In this document: piece by piece, positions 1 to 14,000 of the stretch
How the letters are laid out: each line of letters starts with the position of its first letter
How positions within the stretch are numbered: position 1 is the stretch's first letter
Assembly (NCBI GenBank): GCA_029783825.1
Contig: JAREIK010000385.1
Span: 372,001 to 436,000, forward strand
Origin: Sapria himalayana
Taxonomy: Eukaryota > Streptophyta > Magnoliopsida > Malpighiales > Rafflesiaceae
DNA length: 64,000 nucleotides
Direction: 5' to 3'
The notes under the pieces: model-generated
The model's database searches: none
What the model was told of the DNA's origin: nothing
What the model saw: only the letters and a program-made list of their open reading frames with translations
Made by a program: the position numbers and the translations under genes

Positions 1-3000
1 ATTAATATTTTTCACATCTGACTGATCAATTTATCACTTAAAAATTACTATCAAATATGAGAAAACCTTGCTTGAGATGATCTTGACCACTAGATCTTAG
101 CAATTGAGTTTTATGCATTGATCTGCCTATCAATTAGTAATAATTTTCACTGATATTATCTTGAACGCTAAAAAATCATAAGCTTTTTCTAGAGAATTAA
201 TATTTTTCACATCTGACTGATCAATTTATCACTTAAAAATTACTATCAAATATGAGAAAACCTTTATTTAAGATGATCTTGACCACTAGATCTTAGCAAT
301 TGAGTTTTATGCATTGATCTGCCTATCAATTAGTAATAATTTTCACTGATATTATCTTGAACGCTAAAAAATCATAAGCTTTTTCTAGAGAATTAATATT
401 TTTCACATCTGACTGATCAATTTATCACTTAAAAATTACTATCAAATATGAGAAAACCTTTATTTAAGATGATCTTGACCACTAGATCTTAGCAATTGAG
501 TTTTATGCATTGATCTGCCTATCAATTAGTAATAATTTTCACTGATATTATCTTGAACGCTAAAAAATCATAAGCTTTTTCTAGAGAATTAATATTTTTC
601 ACATCTGACTGATCAATTTATCACTTAAAAATTACTATCAAATATGAGAAAACCTTGCTTGAGATGATCTTGACCACTAGATCTTAGCAATTGAGTTTTA
701 TGCATTGATCTGCCTATCAATTAGTAATAATTTTCACTGATATTATCTTGAACGCTAAAAAATCATAAGCTTTTTCTAGAGAATTAATATTTTTCACATC
801 TGACTGATCAATTTATCACTTAAAAATTACTATCAAATATGAGAAAACCTTTATTTAAGATGATCTTGACCACTAGATCTTAGCAATTGAGTTTTATGCA
901 TTGATCTGCCTATCAATTAGTAATAATTTTCACTGATATTATCTTGAACGCTAAAAAATCATAAGCTTTTTCTAGAGAATTAATATTTTTCACATCTGAC
1001 TGATCAATTTATCACTTAAAAATTACTATCAAATATGAGAAAACCTTTATTTAAGATGATCTTGACCACTAGATCTTAGCAATTGAGTTTTATGCATTGA
1101 TCTGCCTATCAATTAGTAATAATTTTCACTGATATTATCTTGAACGCTAAAAAATCATAAGCTTTTTCTAGAGAATTAATATTTTTCACATCTGACTGAT
1201 CAATTTATCACTTAAAAATTACTATCAAATATGAGAAAACCTTGCTTGAGATGATCTTGACCACTAGATCTTAGCAATTGAGTTTTATGCATTGATCTGC
1301 CTATCAATTAGTAATAATTTTCACTGATATTATCTTGAACGCTAAAAAATCATAAGCTTTTTCTAGAGAATTAATATTTTTCACATCTGACTGATCAATT
1401 TATCACTTAAAAATTACTATCAAATATGAGAAAACCTTTATTTAAGATGATCTTGACCACTAGATCTTAGCAATTGAGTTTTATGCATTGATCTGCCTAT
1501 CAATTAGTAATAATTTTCACTGATATTATCTTGAACGCTAAAAAATCATAAGCTTTTTCTAGAGAATTAATATTTTTCACATCTGACTGATCAATTTATC
1601 ACTTAAAAATTACTATCAAATATGAGAAAACCTTTATTTAAGATGATCTTGACCACTAGATCTTAGCAATTGAGTTTTATGCATTGATCTGCCTATCAAT
1701 TAGTAATAATTTTCACTGATATTATCTTGAACGCTAAAAAATCATAAGCTTTTTCTAGAGAATTAATATTTTTCACATTTGACTGATCAATTTATCACTT
1801 AAAAATTACTATCAAATATGAGAAAACCTTGCTTGAGATGATCTTGACCACTAGATCTTAGCAATTGAGTTTTATGCATTGATCTGCCTATCAATTAGTA
1901 ATAATTTTCACTGATATTATCTTGAACGCTAAAAAATCATAAGCTTTTTCTAGAGAATTAATATTTTTCACATCTGACTGATCAATTTATCACTTAAAAA
2001 TTACTATCAAATATGAGAAAACCTTTATTTAAGATGATCTTGACCACTAGATCTTAGCAATTGAGTTTTATGCATTGATCTGCCTATCAATTAGTAATAA
2101 TTTTCACTGATATTATCTTGAACGCTAAAAAATCATAAGCTTTTTCTAGAGAATTAATATTTTTCACATCTGACTGATCAATTTATCACTTAAAAATTAC
2201 TATCAAATATGAGAAAACCTTGCTTGAGATGATCTTGACCACTAGATCTTAGCAATTGAGTTTTATGCATTGATCTGCCTATCAATTAGTAATAATTTTC
2301 ACTGATATTATCTTGAACGCTAAAAAATCATAAGCTTTTTCTAGAGAATTAATATTTTTCACATCTGACTGATCAATTTATCACTTAAAAATTACTATCA
2401 AATATGAGAAAACCTTTATTTAAGATGATTTTGACCACTAGATCTTAGCAATTGAGTTTTATGCATTGATCTGCCTATCAATTAGTAATAATTTTCACTG
2501 ATATTATCTTGAACGCTAAAAAATCATAAGCTTTTTCTAGAGAATTAATATTTTTCACATCTGACTGATCAATTTATCACTTAAAAATTACTATCAAATA
2601 TGAGAAAACCTTGCTTGAGATGATCTTGACCACTAGATCTTAGCAATTGAGTTTTATGCATTGATCTGCCTATCAATTAGTAATAATTTTCACTGATATT
2701 ATCTTGAACGCTAAAAAATCATAAGCTTTTTCTAGAGAATTAATATTTTTCACATCTGACTGATCAATTTATCACTTAAAAATTACTATCAAATATGAGA
2801 AAACCTTTATTTAAGATGATCTTGACCACTAGATCTTAGCAATTGAGTTTTATGCATTGATCTGCCTATCAATTAGTAATAATTTTCACTGATATTATCT
2901 TGAACGCTAAAAAATCATAAGCTTTTTCTAGAGAATTAATATTTTTCACATCTGACTGATCAATTTATCACTTAAAAATTACTATCAAATATGAGAAAAC

Positions 3001-4231
3001 CTTGCTTGAGATGATCTTGACCACTAGATCTTAGCAATTGAGTTTTATGCATTGATCTGCCTATCAATTAGTAATAATTTTCACTGATATTATCTTGAAC
3101 ACTAAAAAATCATAAGCTTTTTCTAGAGAATTAATATTTTTCACATCTGACTGATCAATTTATCACTTAAAAATTACTATCAAATATGAGAAAACCTTTA
3201 TTTAAGATGATCTTGACCACTAGATCTTAGCAATTGAGTTTTATGCATTGATCTGCCTATCAATTAGTAATAATTTTCACTGATATTATCTTGAACGCTA
3301 AAAAATCATAAGCTTTTTCTAGAGAATTAATATTTTTCACATCTGACTGATCAATTTATCACTTAAAAATTACTATCAAATATGAGAAAACCTTTATTTA
3401 AGATGATCTTGACCACTAGATCTTAGCAATTGAGTTTTATGCATTGATCTGCCTATCAATTAGTAATAATTTTCACTGATATTATCTTGAACGCTAAAAA
3501 ATCATAAGCTTTTTCTAGAGAATTAATATTTTTCACATCTGACTGATCAATTTATCACTTAAAAATTACTATCAAATATGAGAAAACCTTGCTTGAGATG
3601 ATCTTGACCACTAGATCTTAGCAATTGAGTTTTATGCATTGATCTGCCTATCAATTAGTAATAATTTTCACTGATATTATCTTGAACGCTAAAAAATCAT
3701 AAGCTTTTTCTAGAGAATTAATATTTTTCACATCTGACTGATCAATTTATCACTTAAAAATTACTATCAAATATGAGAAAACCTTTATTTAAGATGATCT
3801 TGACCACTAGATCTTAGCAATTGAGTTTTATGCATTGATCTGCCTATCAATTAGTAATAATTTTCACTGATATTATCTTGAACGCTAAAAAATCATAAGC
3901 TTTTTCTAGAGAATTAATATTTTTCACATCTGACTGATCAATTTATCACTTAAAAATTACTATCAAATATGAGAAAACCTTTATTTAAGATGATCTTGAC
4001 CACTAGATCTTAGCAATTGAGTTTTATGCATTGATCTGCCTATCAATTAGTAATAATTTTCACTGATATTATCTTGAACGCTAAAAAATTATAAGCTTTT
4101 TCTAGAGAATTAATATTTTTCACATCTGACTGATCAATTTATCACTTAAAAATTACTATCAAATATGAGAAAACCTTGCTTGAGATGATCTTGACCACTA
4201 GATCTTAGCAATTGAGTTTTATGCATTGATC
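1..4231. repeat. Tandem satellite array, 195/196-bp monomer, about 21.6 copies
   Basis: A head-to-tail array with monomer starts at 1, 196, 392, 588, 783, 979, 1175, 1370, 1566, 1762, 1957, 2153, 2348, 2544, 2739, 2935, 3130, 3326, 3522, 3717, 3913 and 4109. The monomer runs from ATTAATATTTTTCACATCTG to CTTTTTCTAGAGA. Two variants alternate: A (195 bp, with CCTTGCTTGAGATG) and B (196 bp, with CCTTTATTTAAGATG). The order is ABB-ABB-ABB-AB-AB-AB-ABB-ABB-A. Apart from this diagnostic patch I saw only single substitutions, near 1779, 2430, 3101 and 4090, so the array is recent or strongly homogenised. The phase at base 1 is arbitrary and the array probably continues to the left. The length is in the range of plant centromeric or heterochromatic satellites, but I do not recognise this sequence. 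No long ORF and no unique spacers are present. Confidence 0.98.
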
Positions 4232-4308
4232 TACATTTCTATTAAGGATATTATTTTCATTGAGATTATTTTGAACCACTGGAAAATCCTAAGCTTTTTC
4301 TAAAGAAT
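4232..4308. repeat. Degenerate terminal monomer of the satellite
   Basis: Immediately after the last clean monomer the sequence still aligns with the second half of the unit, but with many substitutions: TTTTGAACCACTGGAAAATC replaces the TCTTGAACGCTAAAAAATC stretch, followed by CTAAGCTTTTTCTAAAGAAT. This is the usual appearance of an array edge, where homogenisation stops. After about 4308 no homology is visible. Confidence 0.85.
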
Positions 4309-5285
4309 GAGGCATCAATTTCACTATTTCATTAGAGAGAACTATATCTATCAGTTATCACTACTCGTATAGTCTATTTCTATCTAGGAATAGAAAGCAT
4401 AAAAAAGAGAGGTATATGTATTTTGATGCCAACAAGAGAATATATAAAAATAATATAAGAAAAATATCAAAAAAGATAAAACACATGAAAAGTAATGTTA
4501 AGTACAACTATTTATTTCATTAAGAGAATAATCAAAAATTGAAAATTCACACAACTATCTTTAAGATCATCTAACTATTAAAAGGGAATGATTAGCTTGT
4601 CGAGCAACAAATTTCCTCGTGAAACATACTCTAAGATCAACACGGTGGCTAATCGGATAAAAAAAAAAGAGAATGAACTTATTCATTAAAGGTTTATTCA
4701 CTCTTGATGTTGTCAAAGCAAAACTCAAATTTATGAGACACAAAAGCCTCGACAGATGCTAGGTGAGAAGATATTGTTCCGTTAAAGCTCCAATAGGAAT
4801 GCAAATCAAGCTTGGAATAGATAAAATTTCCAAAAACTCTTCCCGATCAAAAAAAACTAAATTAATTTCTTCAACAAAAATATCTCAAAAATAATATAAA
4901 TATTAATAATTATTCAACATGTTATGAATGAGAAATACTTACACATTCTTTAAAAATACTTATAAATTTGAAGTTATGCCTGAAGTTACTTATTGAATTG
5001 AATAATCCTCAAATTTTCATCTCCTACAATTAGAAGACTATCAAGATTCCTCTAGAAAAATAAGAAAATATAGTAACATGTATGTATAACCTAAACAAGA
5101 TGATTGTCTAAAAAAATCTCACAAATTAAGCTATAAGTAACTTCTTCACGCTAAAAAATATCTTTTATAAACAATAAATCACAATTGACTATATTGATGA
5201 AAACTAAAATGATTATTTTATATATTTGTCATCCTTAAGATCATCATGAAAAAATATATTTTTTATATCTAACTGGTATTATGAC
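4309..5285. other. Unassigned AT-rich intergenic DNA
   Basis: No gene, tRNA or recognised transposon is visible. There is a slightly GC-richer patch near 4590-4860 with no coding potential in any frame. If the aspartate kinase gene continues to the left, this is part of its intron. Confidence 0.6.
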
Positions 5286-5289
5286 TGCA

Positions 5290-5463
5290 ACTTAGGTCCG
5301 ATCAACCCAATTTACCCGAACCCAACCCAAGAAAAATTCAGATCCGGGTTGAGCTTTTCTCAAGTTTGGATTGGGATCTAATTGAGAAAAACTTCAATCC
5401 TAGCCAAATTCAAGTTGGGTTTAGTCCTAGACACTGGGCAACCCGAATTGAACCCGAACCTAA
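5290..5463. repeat. GC-richer dispersed repeat with short inverted ends
   Basis: This island, in otherwise AT-rich DNA, is built from words such as CCCGAACCCAACCC, GGGTTGAGC and AACCCGAACC. Its ends form a short imperfect inverted repeat: CTTAGGTCCG on the left and CGAACCTAAG on the right. I found no clear target duplication. It looks like a small non-autonomous DNA element or relic. The class is not determined. Confidence 0.4.
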
Positions 5464-8031
5464 GAATATCTTATATAAACATTCTTAAACATAGAGTTTC
5501 TTAATTTTTTTGATGTGCCTAACAAAATTATGCTTTTTGATATGAGCATCTTTTTTTTTTTTTTTGATATGGACACTCGGCCCATATCAAAAAATTATTA
5601 AATCTATAACTTTTCTCCAAGTGCATGAAAGATGGGGAAGACGGGCAATTAAAATTAAGTATAGAATTTATATTTTCAATATCCACGTGAACATTTTTTT
5701 TTATCTTTTATATAAACATATATTCAAATACATTAACAATTTTAAATTTTTTTAATATTTTTATCTAAGTAATTTTTTATCATTTAATAAAATATTGAAA
5801 ATACAAAAAAATATATATAATTAATCTTGAAATAGATACATCAAATCAATGTATATCTTGGGTAGTGATTTACAAAAAAAAAAATCATATATTTAAAACC
5901 TTCTCGAATCACATCTCTATTAAGTCATCATGTATTTAAGTGTATCAAATCGAATAAATCATTATTCAACCTAGGTCGACATGTAGGATAAAAATTTCTA
6001 ACAAATTTTCTTAACTAATATGTCCAACACTCTAAGGTCGAAATATTCTTAAAATCAAGATACAATATTTTCAAATTTGTCAGTAATGTATAGCCAAGCT
6101 AATATTTCAAAAATAAATAGTCAAACACACTCGAACATCTAAAAAAAAATTTTATCATAAAAGAGAGAATTACAATTCACTAAACACAATCCTAAATAAA
6201 ATTTATATTAAAGTCTTCATTGTGCGCCTCTAATACCACCACCATACACCCTTTGTTGTAGCTAGTAAATGCCTTGCTAGTGGAAGAAAAACAATTCTAG
6301 TTGTTTATTTTTTGTTTCTTGTTCTAACTTCTAACTTAGCTCATATACTATGTTAGAATAGTATAATACAAAAAATATAATTGCAATAACAATGATAAAA
6401 TTAATATATTAGATCCTCTTATATAATAGATAAAAATAATCAAGATATCACATATATTAAATGCTCTGATCAAAAATATAAAAAAATAATACAAAAAGTT
6501 GCAACATATGTTTATGTACATAGATTCATATATAGATTTATATATATACTTTTTTATATAAAGATTTTTGAATAAAAACCTCGAGCGAATGATGAATGGT
6601 GCGGGAGTTTATATATATATATAATTCAAAAATATTTATATATATAGTTTTAAATGTAATTTCATATATAATTATTAGTTCATATATGTTTATTTATATA
6701 CATTTATATATACAAGTTTTAAAAATAAATATATCACATAAGATTAAAATTAGATAAACTAAAAATATATATAAATAATGAAATTTTTTGTGACTGAAGA
6801 ATACTAGATAAATTAAAGAAAATTTTATATAATAACCATAAGATCAACTATGATGTATAAAAGTAAATATTGAATAATCAATAAATAATGTATTCAAAGA
6901 ATAATTATAATGAAAATGAGTATAATAAGATGTATGTGTGATGAAATAATACATAATAAAATTAGAAATGATATTATAAAAAAATTAAAATAATATATAT
7001 ATATATATATATAATAAGATAAATAAAATCATTTAAGATGTAGTCACATCTAATACAAACTTCCTAGTGCATCAATTAAAAATATGAAATTATTTGAGTA
7101 GAGAGAATAAGAAAAACTATAGCTAAATCATAGAGAAATTTGGTATAAAATATAAATAAGAATTTAACAACTAAATAATTAAGAGTAGAATAATTTTTAA
7201 CAGAATTAATTAGAACAATATTATCCATACAAACAAGTCAAATAGTTGTGCTAAGACTTGAATGATGATGATGATGATAGTGAATTATCTAATTATTAGA
7301 CTAGATATTAATTATATTAAAATAGTTAATTACTTTTTATATTCTTCATAACAAATGCAAATAGATATTGATGCATGTAAAATCTATCATGAGAATAAAA
7401 TATTAGACCAGAGAATATATTTATGAAATTATGAACATTCACAATTCATCAGATTTTCTAATTCTAATTGGACTTTTCGATGCATGGTCAGAAAATCAAA
7501 CATAGGTAATTGTAAGTTTATGAAATACGAGTTTGTCTCGTACAAAATAAAAGATAAATAATTATTTGTGAAACTAATATTTAGGATAAATAATAGAATC
7601 GTGACATTTTCAAGTTCAAGCTAATCTAAATAAGTCACTTATTAACATAAATTATCCCTTTTATCAAAAAAATATAAAAATTGATATTAGATAACAAAAA
7701 TGCTTGGTTTTCCAATATGTAAGTTTTTCCACGAAATTATCTCCTTTCTCTTAGGAAAATTAATCACCGTTATTTGCTTAGGAGAAGCTTAATTTTTCGT
7801 GAGAAATTGAGGATGAATTAATATTTTATGCGTGACAATTATTAACCTTTTGAATCATTAGTTAATCACACCAATGCTTCAAGAATTATTTACAATAAAA
7901 GAAAAGAAAAAACAATTTGAAGGAACCATGAAACACACAAATCAACCAATCAAAGTAGAACAACAAGATCTTACTAAGAAGGAACACTCTAGCGAGAAAT
8001 TAAGAGAGGACCTCTTTGGTGCCTGCAATAC
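5464..8031. other. AT-rich geneless stretch, possible decayed copia traces
   Basis: The stretch contains (AT)n runs near 6610 and 6995 and many homopolymers. On the minus strand, 5840-6140 resembles the copia-like sequence at 11230-11500 at low identity; words around CATCTCTATTAAGTCATCAT are shared. No open frame of note is present. I looked here on the minus strand for further aspartate kinase exons (the region starting VWKDVDG in relatives) and found none. Confidence 0.5.
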
Positions 8032-11000
8032 CTGAATCTCCCGCAAACCCAATGCTTTTCCGATAGTTGTGGCTGTCAGGTCGCTGCCTCCCCTACCAAA
8101 GGTGGTAATGGCGCGAGATCTCCAACCCTGCAATTCAGAGCCAGATAGCACAGTTTTAGAGTTCACTCACAGTCTGACAAAAAAAATAATGAAGGGGGGG
8201 GGGGGGGGGGGGGGGTTGTGCAGTCAGCTAGAACAGGGGACCTTTCCCAGGAAGCCAGTTACAACAGGAATTGCATGACTGGTGGCCCAATCTCCAAGCA
8301 ACCTCTTGGCAATGGCCGGGTAAGTTATATCCAGAATGTCAGCATTTGTGAAGTCGTCTGTCGTGAAGAAACCAACATCAAAGGCATCGTACTGCAAGCA
8401 CAGAAGAGAAAGGTCGGCCATCACAATTTCATCATTAAGAAATAGTGAGCCCTAACAAATAGGTTGAATTAACCTTAAAAAAAAATACTCTTTTCGTATT
8501 ATTTTTTTACTTGCTGCTCCACTTTGAAACACCCTCACGTGATTGTTCACACCCTTTATTACTAAAAGAAATATCCTAATATTTTTTTGTGATATATCCA
8601 AATATAACTGTGACATACTAGATGTATTCATATATTTAAATTAATAATTCATTATATCTCAAATAAGTAAATAAAAGTAAATTTAATATTACTCATATTA
8701 AAATTTTATTTTCAGTAAATTGGAATAGTATAAAAACTTATATTTATATAATTTTTTTACGATTTATATACGTGCAATAAGTAAACTATATTAATTTTTA
8801 ATATTATTTATACATTAAAATATAATTAATTAAACATTAATTTTATATTCAATAGGTCTAAATAGCATGCCTATATTTAAATAAAAATTTTAACATATTT
8901 ATATTGAATAAATAATAGTGCAAAATTACTATTTTTGATTCATCTATATAAGATAGAATATAATTTTATATTATAAATTATATAAAACACATAATAATTT
9001 TTTTATTATAACTTTAAAATATTAATTTTTTATTATAATATTATTTACTAATATTTTATGTCAGAATATCCATGAATATATCATGATATATCTAGATCTA
9101 TTCATAAATCGAGTTGCCGATATATCTGTGATATTCGATATTTTTATCCTTGGTTGTAGAAGTGTTCTCTCCTATTCAATCTATTTATATGCTTGTGATA
9201 TCTATTATAAGTCATTCTTCAACTACTTTTATTTGTGCACTCAATTTTTATGACAAGCACTTCCTACTAATTTTGGCATAGACTCATTTTGGCAAAACAC
9301 ACCCATCAATACAACATTTTTTGTTCAATTACCATCACTTCCTACTAATAAAATCATAGTGAAGTTGAATGGGAAGATGGTAATTATTCTATGATGTAAA
9401 CAAATAAAATAAATCAATATTAAAAAAAAATATTGGTGACTATGCCTAAAAATATCATCAATTATCATTAAGATGAAAAAAAAATTCTAATATAATTGAA
9501 GTCGATCTTATAAATTTTAATTCTCCAAATAATATAATAATCACATAAATAAATCTCAGACATTTTCAACTCATGCATATCTTATCTTACTATTTTATTT
9601 AAATTTTAAATATTCTGCTATTTTTTCTATATTCTCCACTGGTCCATCTAGATATTTTATAGATGGAAAAAAAAATATTTATTTAAAAATACAAGATGTG
9701 AAAATATCAAAATAACTACCATAATGACAAAAATCTCACGCTCTTGTCCATATCACTTCTAGTTCTACCTATTCACATATAGGATTAAGAAATACATTTG
9801 ACATATGATATAAGTATGAGTTTTTTTTTTTTTTCATTTTGATAACACAGATCAATTTTGCACATCCTAAGGAAATACATTATGCAGTGAGAACTGAGAA
9901 CTATCGTAGAGCATCAAAGATTATTACATTAGTGACGTGCTATATGACAAGAGTGTGCGACAAATTGTGGGTGGTCTACAAGATGAAAACGTCGTGGGCA
10001 GGGCATGTGATGAGTTGTGAACGATGTGACAAGCAATGTGTGCTGCATGCGTGGCGCATGTTTGCGCATGGTGCAAGGTGCAGAGCTAATTGTGCTATAG
10101 CGAGCTATCTATTTCTTTTCAAGTTATTATTCCACCTCTATTACATATATTGTGTTGTTGCTACCTTTGATACAATATTGTGATGTTTCTTGAAAATTGA
10201 TGAATGAATCAAAAATTTTAATTATTACTATGTGAAAACTAGGATTGAGAAGTTATATTTAGTTGATAGAAGAACTGGCATGTAATTTTTTAATTAAGAG
10301 AAATTTGATCACTTGAAATAAGACCCTCCTAGTGATAAGACAAGGGGAATCTTATGTTAGCTAATTTCTAGTTACTAATTGCATTATCATTAACAATTAA
10401 ATGAAGAATTTCCGGAGTTTTTATATCTTGCACAACCTATAATGTATAGTGGGGAACTTGTTTTGTAACATTCTTATATTTATCTATTACAACCCAGATA
10501 TTAAATGTGATCTCTAGTTAATAGGATTGAGATTAGAAAGGCCTAGAGAATCAAATTAGACTATTACTTATTTTACTGGATTCACATTCACGTGATTAGA
10601 TGGCAGATGCTCAATTTTTGAAGATTTTAAAAATAGAAATAAACGTGACTATTGGAGCAATACATGGAGAGTTGTTCCTTGTCATGATACTATTACTTTT
10701 CCTTCCTAATAACTTTGTGGAGTTTCATAATCATATTTTGACCGATCATTTTTTTTTGTTCAGATCAAATTTTTTTATAGAACATTACAATACGTATATG
10801 TATAGTGAAGGCAAAGGCCTAGTGAAGACTGGAGAGGCACCTCATAATGCTTACCTAGGAATCAACAATGAGAAGAAGGGTGGTCAGAACCATGGTGCCT
10901 AAAGAATAAGAAATATTAATCAACTTATTAATAAGGAATTCTAGATATCTCTCTAAAAATTATTAATGTAAGTAAAATTATGGAAAATTCATAAATAGAT

Positions 11001-14000
11001 CTATTAGTCAGCAAATCTATCTCAATAATTTTTAGTTCACTCGGTTACTACTTTTAAAAATAACGTCCAAGAACTCTCTATAATAATATAACAAGTGCTA
11101 AAATTAGTTAACATATTCTCTGAAACATTATAACTTATTTTTTTAATATTTTTATTAAATTAAATTTTTATTATTTTATGAAATACGTGAAATATAAAAA
11201 AATTATGAATTAAAGTAAAAAAAAATACTCGTATAAGATGAGAATAATCATCAATAAAATTAATAAAACATATGAATGCCTTTTGGATCTCATCTCTACT
11301 AAGTCATTATTCATCCAAGTACTAAGAGTATCGGAAAAAATAAGTCCTAACTCACATTAGTTTCATCGTCAAAATATAAAATTCTAATATATTTTCCTAA
11401 TTAATATGCTAATACTATAAAGTAGAAATGCTCTTCAAGTTCAAGTAACAAATTCTCAACTTAACAATTAATAAGAACCAAGTTGAAAATGTACAAGCAA
11501 ATGATTCAATACACTTAAGCTTGTAATAGAAGATTCTACCATGGTGTAGTATTCTAAACCAAAAAATCTATTTGTAATCACTTCTTTCCAACACATTAAT
11601 GAACGTTTCTTTTATCAGGTGGTATAGTATTCTAAACCAAAAAACCAAGCCATGACTCTTACAGTAATAATTAATTTCTAAGCTTGCAAATAGTAATAAC
11701 CATAATTTTAACCTCTTTTATTAATAAATACTTCATTCAAGAAATCAACCAAAAAAAAAAAATAATTGCATTCCCAGCAAACTCAAAATCCCTAATTTTG
11801 ATTCTACTCTAATTAGGGACTCTAATTTTAGAGATTTCCAAAAAAAATGCTACCCCAAAAATTAGAGTTTCAAGGTTAATTGGTTTCTACCATCAAGGAT
11901 ACACCACATCATTGTTGCATCTCATGGCATTGGCGTATTGGGCATTCATGTCGATCACATATAGTAGGCGTGTGACAACTATAAACAATAATGCACAAAA
12001 ACTATGGACCTCCTTTTCTTTTGGAATGTGTGTGCATGCACTATAGCACGCACGTCCATATGCGTTGTAGGATTTGATACCCTCACAAGCCATTTTGCCT
12101 AAGGTATTGGCTCCAATATCATATTACAATTCTAAGCCATATAAACAAAAATTCCACTCAATAAAATTAAATACCAATGTGTGCAAGGAGAGGTGATGAT
12201 CACGGGCTAGATCACACATTCTTGAGCCCTACACATATTAGATGATTCTAGGTTTATATATGTCAAATTATACACAAGAGTGTTCCACAAAATCTTAGTA
12301 TTATGAACCTTTTAATGTTATTATAGCACTTTTGATATTTCTGGCTTTCTTTTGTGATTTTATATTATCATTGAGGCTGTTCTTATACAAATGAAAGCTA
12401 CTCCCAAAGCATTTCAGGATTAGATGGAGTCTTGCATGAATATTTACTTTGACTGACAAAAAAAATCTTCGGGCTGTTCTTTATTAAATATAATATTGTA
12501 GAATGTAATATCTTCTTCTATTGAAAGTATGTTTTATGCGAGTTATTTATCATCTTTTTGGTATTGAGTTCTCTTCTGAAAATAAATATATTAACAGCTG
12601 CTGATACATTTCATTTATAAAAACATGGGTCACAAAGATATAATTGGGTTTTCTTTTAAAATCCATAAAATATCAAAAGTGTGTGAAATACATACTTGGC
12701 ATGCTTTTTCACCAATGTTATTCAAATATGCTGCAAAAATCCTTGTGGACAAGCACTCCCCGAATGAAACTAAATAGTCTCTCGTCCTGGGAGTCAACTC
12801 TTTCATCATTGCAATTCCTTTTAAAAGCTCCTCCAGTTCTTGTATAAGCACTGAAAAAAACATATACATACACATACATATAGCATAAGTAATATCTCAT
12901 TGTCAGTACACTATATATACACATACATATAGTGTATATACACATACATATAGTGTAAGACCTCATGTAGTAGTAGTCTTAGTAATAAAGTAAGGGATGA
13001 TTAAAAATACCACCATTTGGTTAAAAAGTACCAAAGAAAAAAAATTCAACATAAATTCTTCACTCGTATCACACAAACTAATATAAAAGGAATTCCAAAG
13101 AGCACCAAATTCCAATTCAATCCAATACTTAATGCACTGTAGAATAATTATATTAAAGATATATATTTTTTAAATCAAATGACTTAGTTTATGTCACAGT
13201 CATTTAAGGCACAATGTACATTAAGATACAAAAGTTTTTTGAGGCATTTTGGTGCAATACAGGGACATCTTTTATGAGGTATGCTCTACCTTATTTACAC
13301 ACACACACACACACACACATATATATGTATATATATATTATTTTCACTATATATTATCTATAATTTTTATCTATTAATAAAATAAAATCAAATAAAAAAT
13401 ATCAAATATAAACATTAAACATAATTAATATTTCTCAATATCATAAGTATTCAGAATTTTAAAATAAAATAATAAAATTTCAATAATCAAACATATAAAA
13501 TTCCATAACATTACACATATTATCTATAATTTTCAAAAGTGAGAAATAACAAAACTTTAAGAAATAATTGATATGTGAAGAAGAGCTTCAGGAATAATAA
13601 TTTTGTGGGGGGAAAGATACTATTACATGAGTCTAATGGAGCTTGAACTTTAAGCACACTTGAAGCACACATTTAATAACTATAATTTATTCCTTTATGG
13701 ATTGAGACACCTAAAATGCATGCCCCTGTGAAGACATATCACCAAGGGGCATATGCCTAGGAAAGCCTTTTGCTATGCATGCATTTAGGCGTGCCTTTTT
13801 AAAACCATGTTTGTAGTGAGTGAGAGGTCATATTCAGTGCATAATATTTTTGCTTTCAGTGCAGTATCTAGGAGAGTTTAATATCTCAACAATCTTATCT
13901 CATAAAATAAGAAAAAATCTATCTAATAAGTCTCGAACCTGAAATCTATCTCATTAAGAGAAAAACAATAAATTAACATGACTTTTAATAAAATATTTGT

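Noticed and set aside
1..4231. CRISPR-like array
   Set aside because: Repeats are 195-196 bp with no unique spacers, and the genome is a plant. It is a satellite.
9839..10183. 114-codon Cys-containing frame
   Set aside because: The Cys residues show no regular spacing that would support a zinc or secreted domain. The patch looks like repeat debris.
10600..10902. 100-codon plus-strand frame in the aspartate kinase intron
   Set aside because: AT-rich composition, no recognisable motif, and no partner exon.
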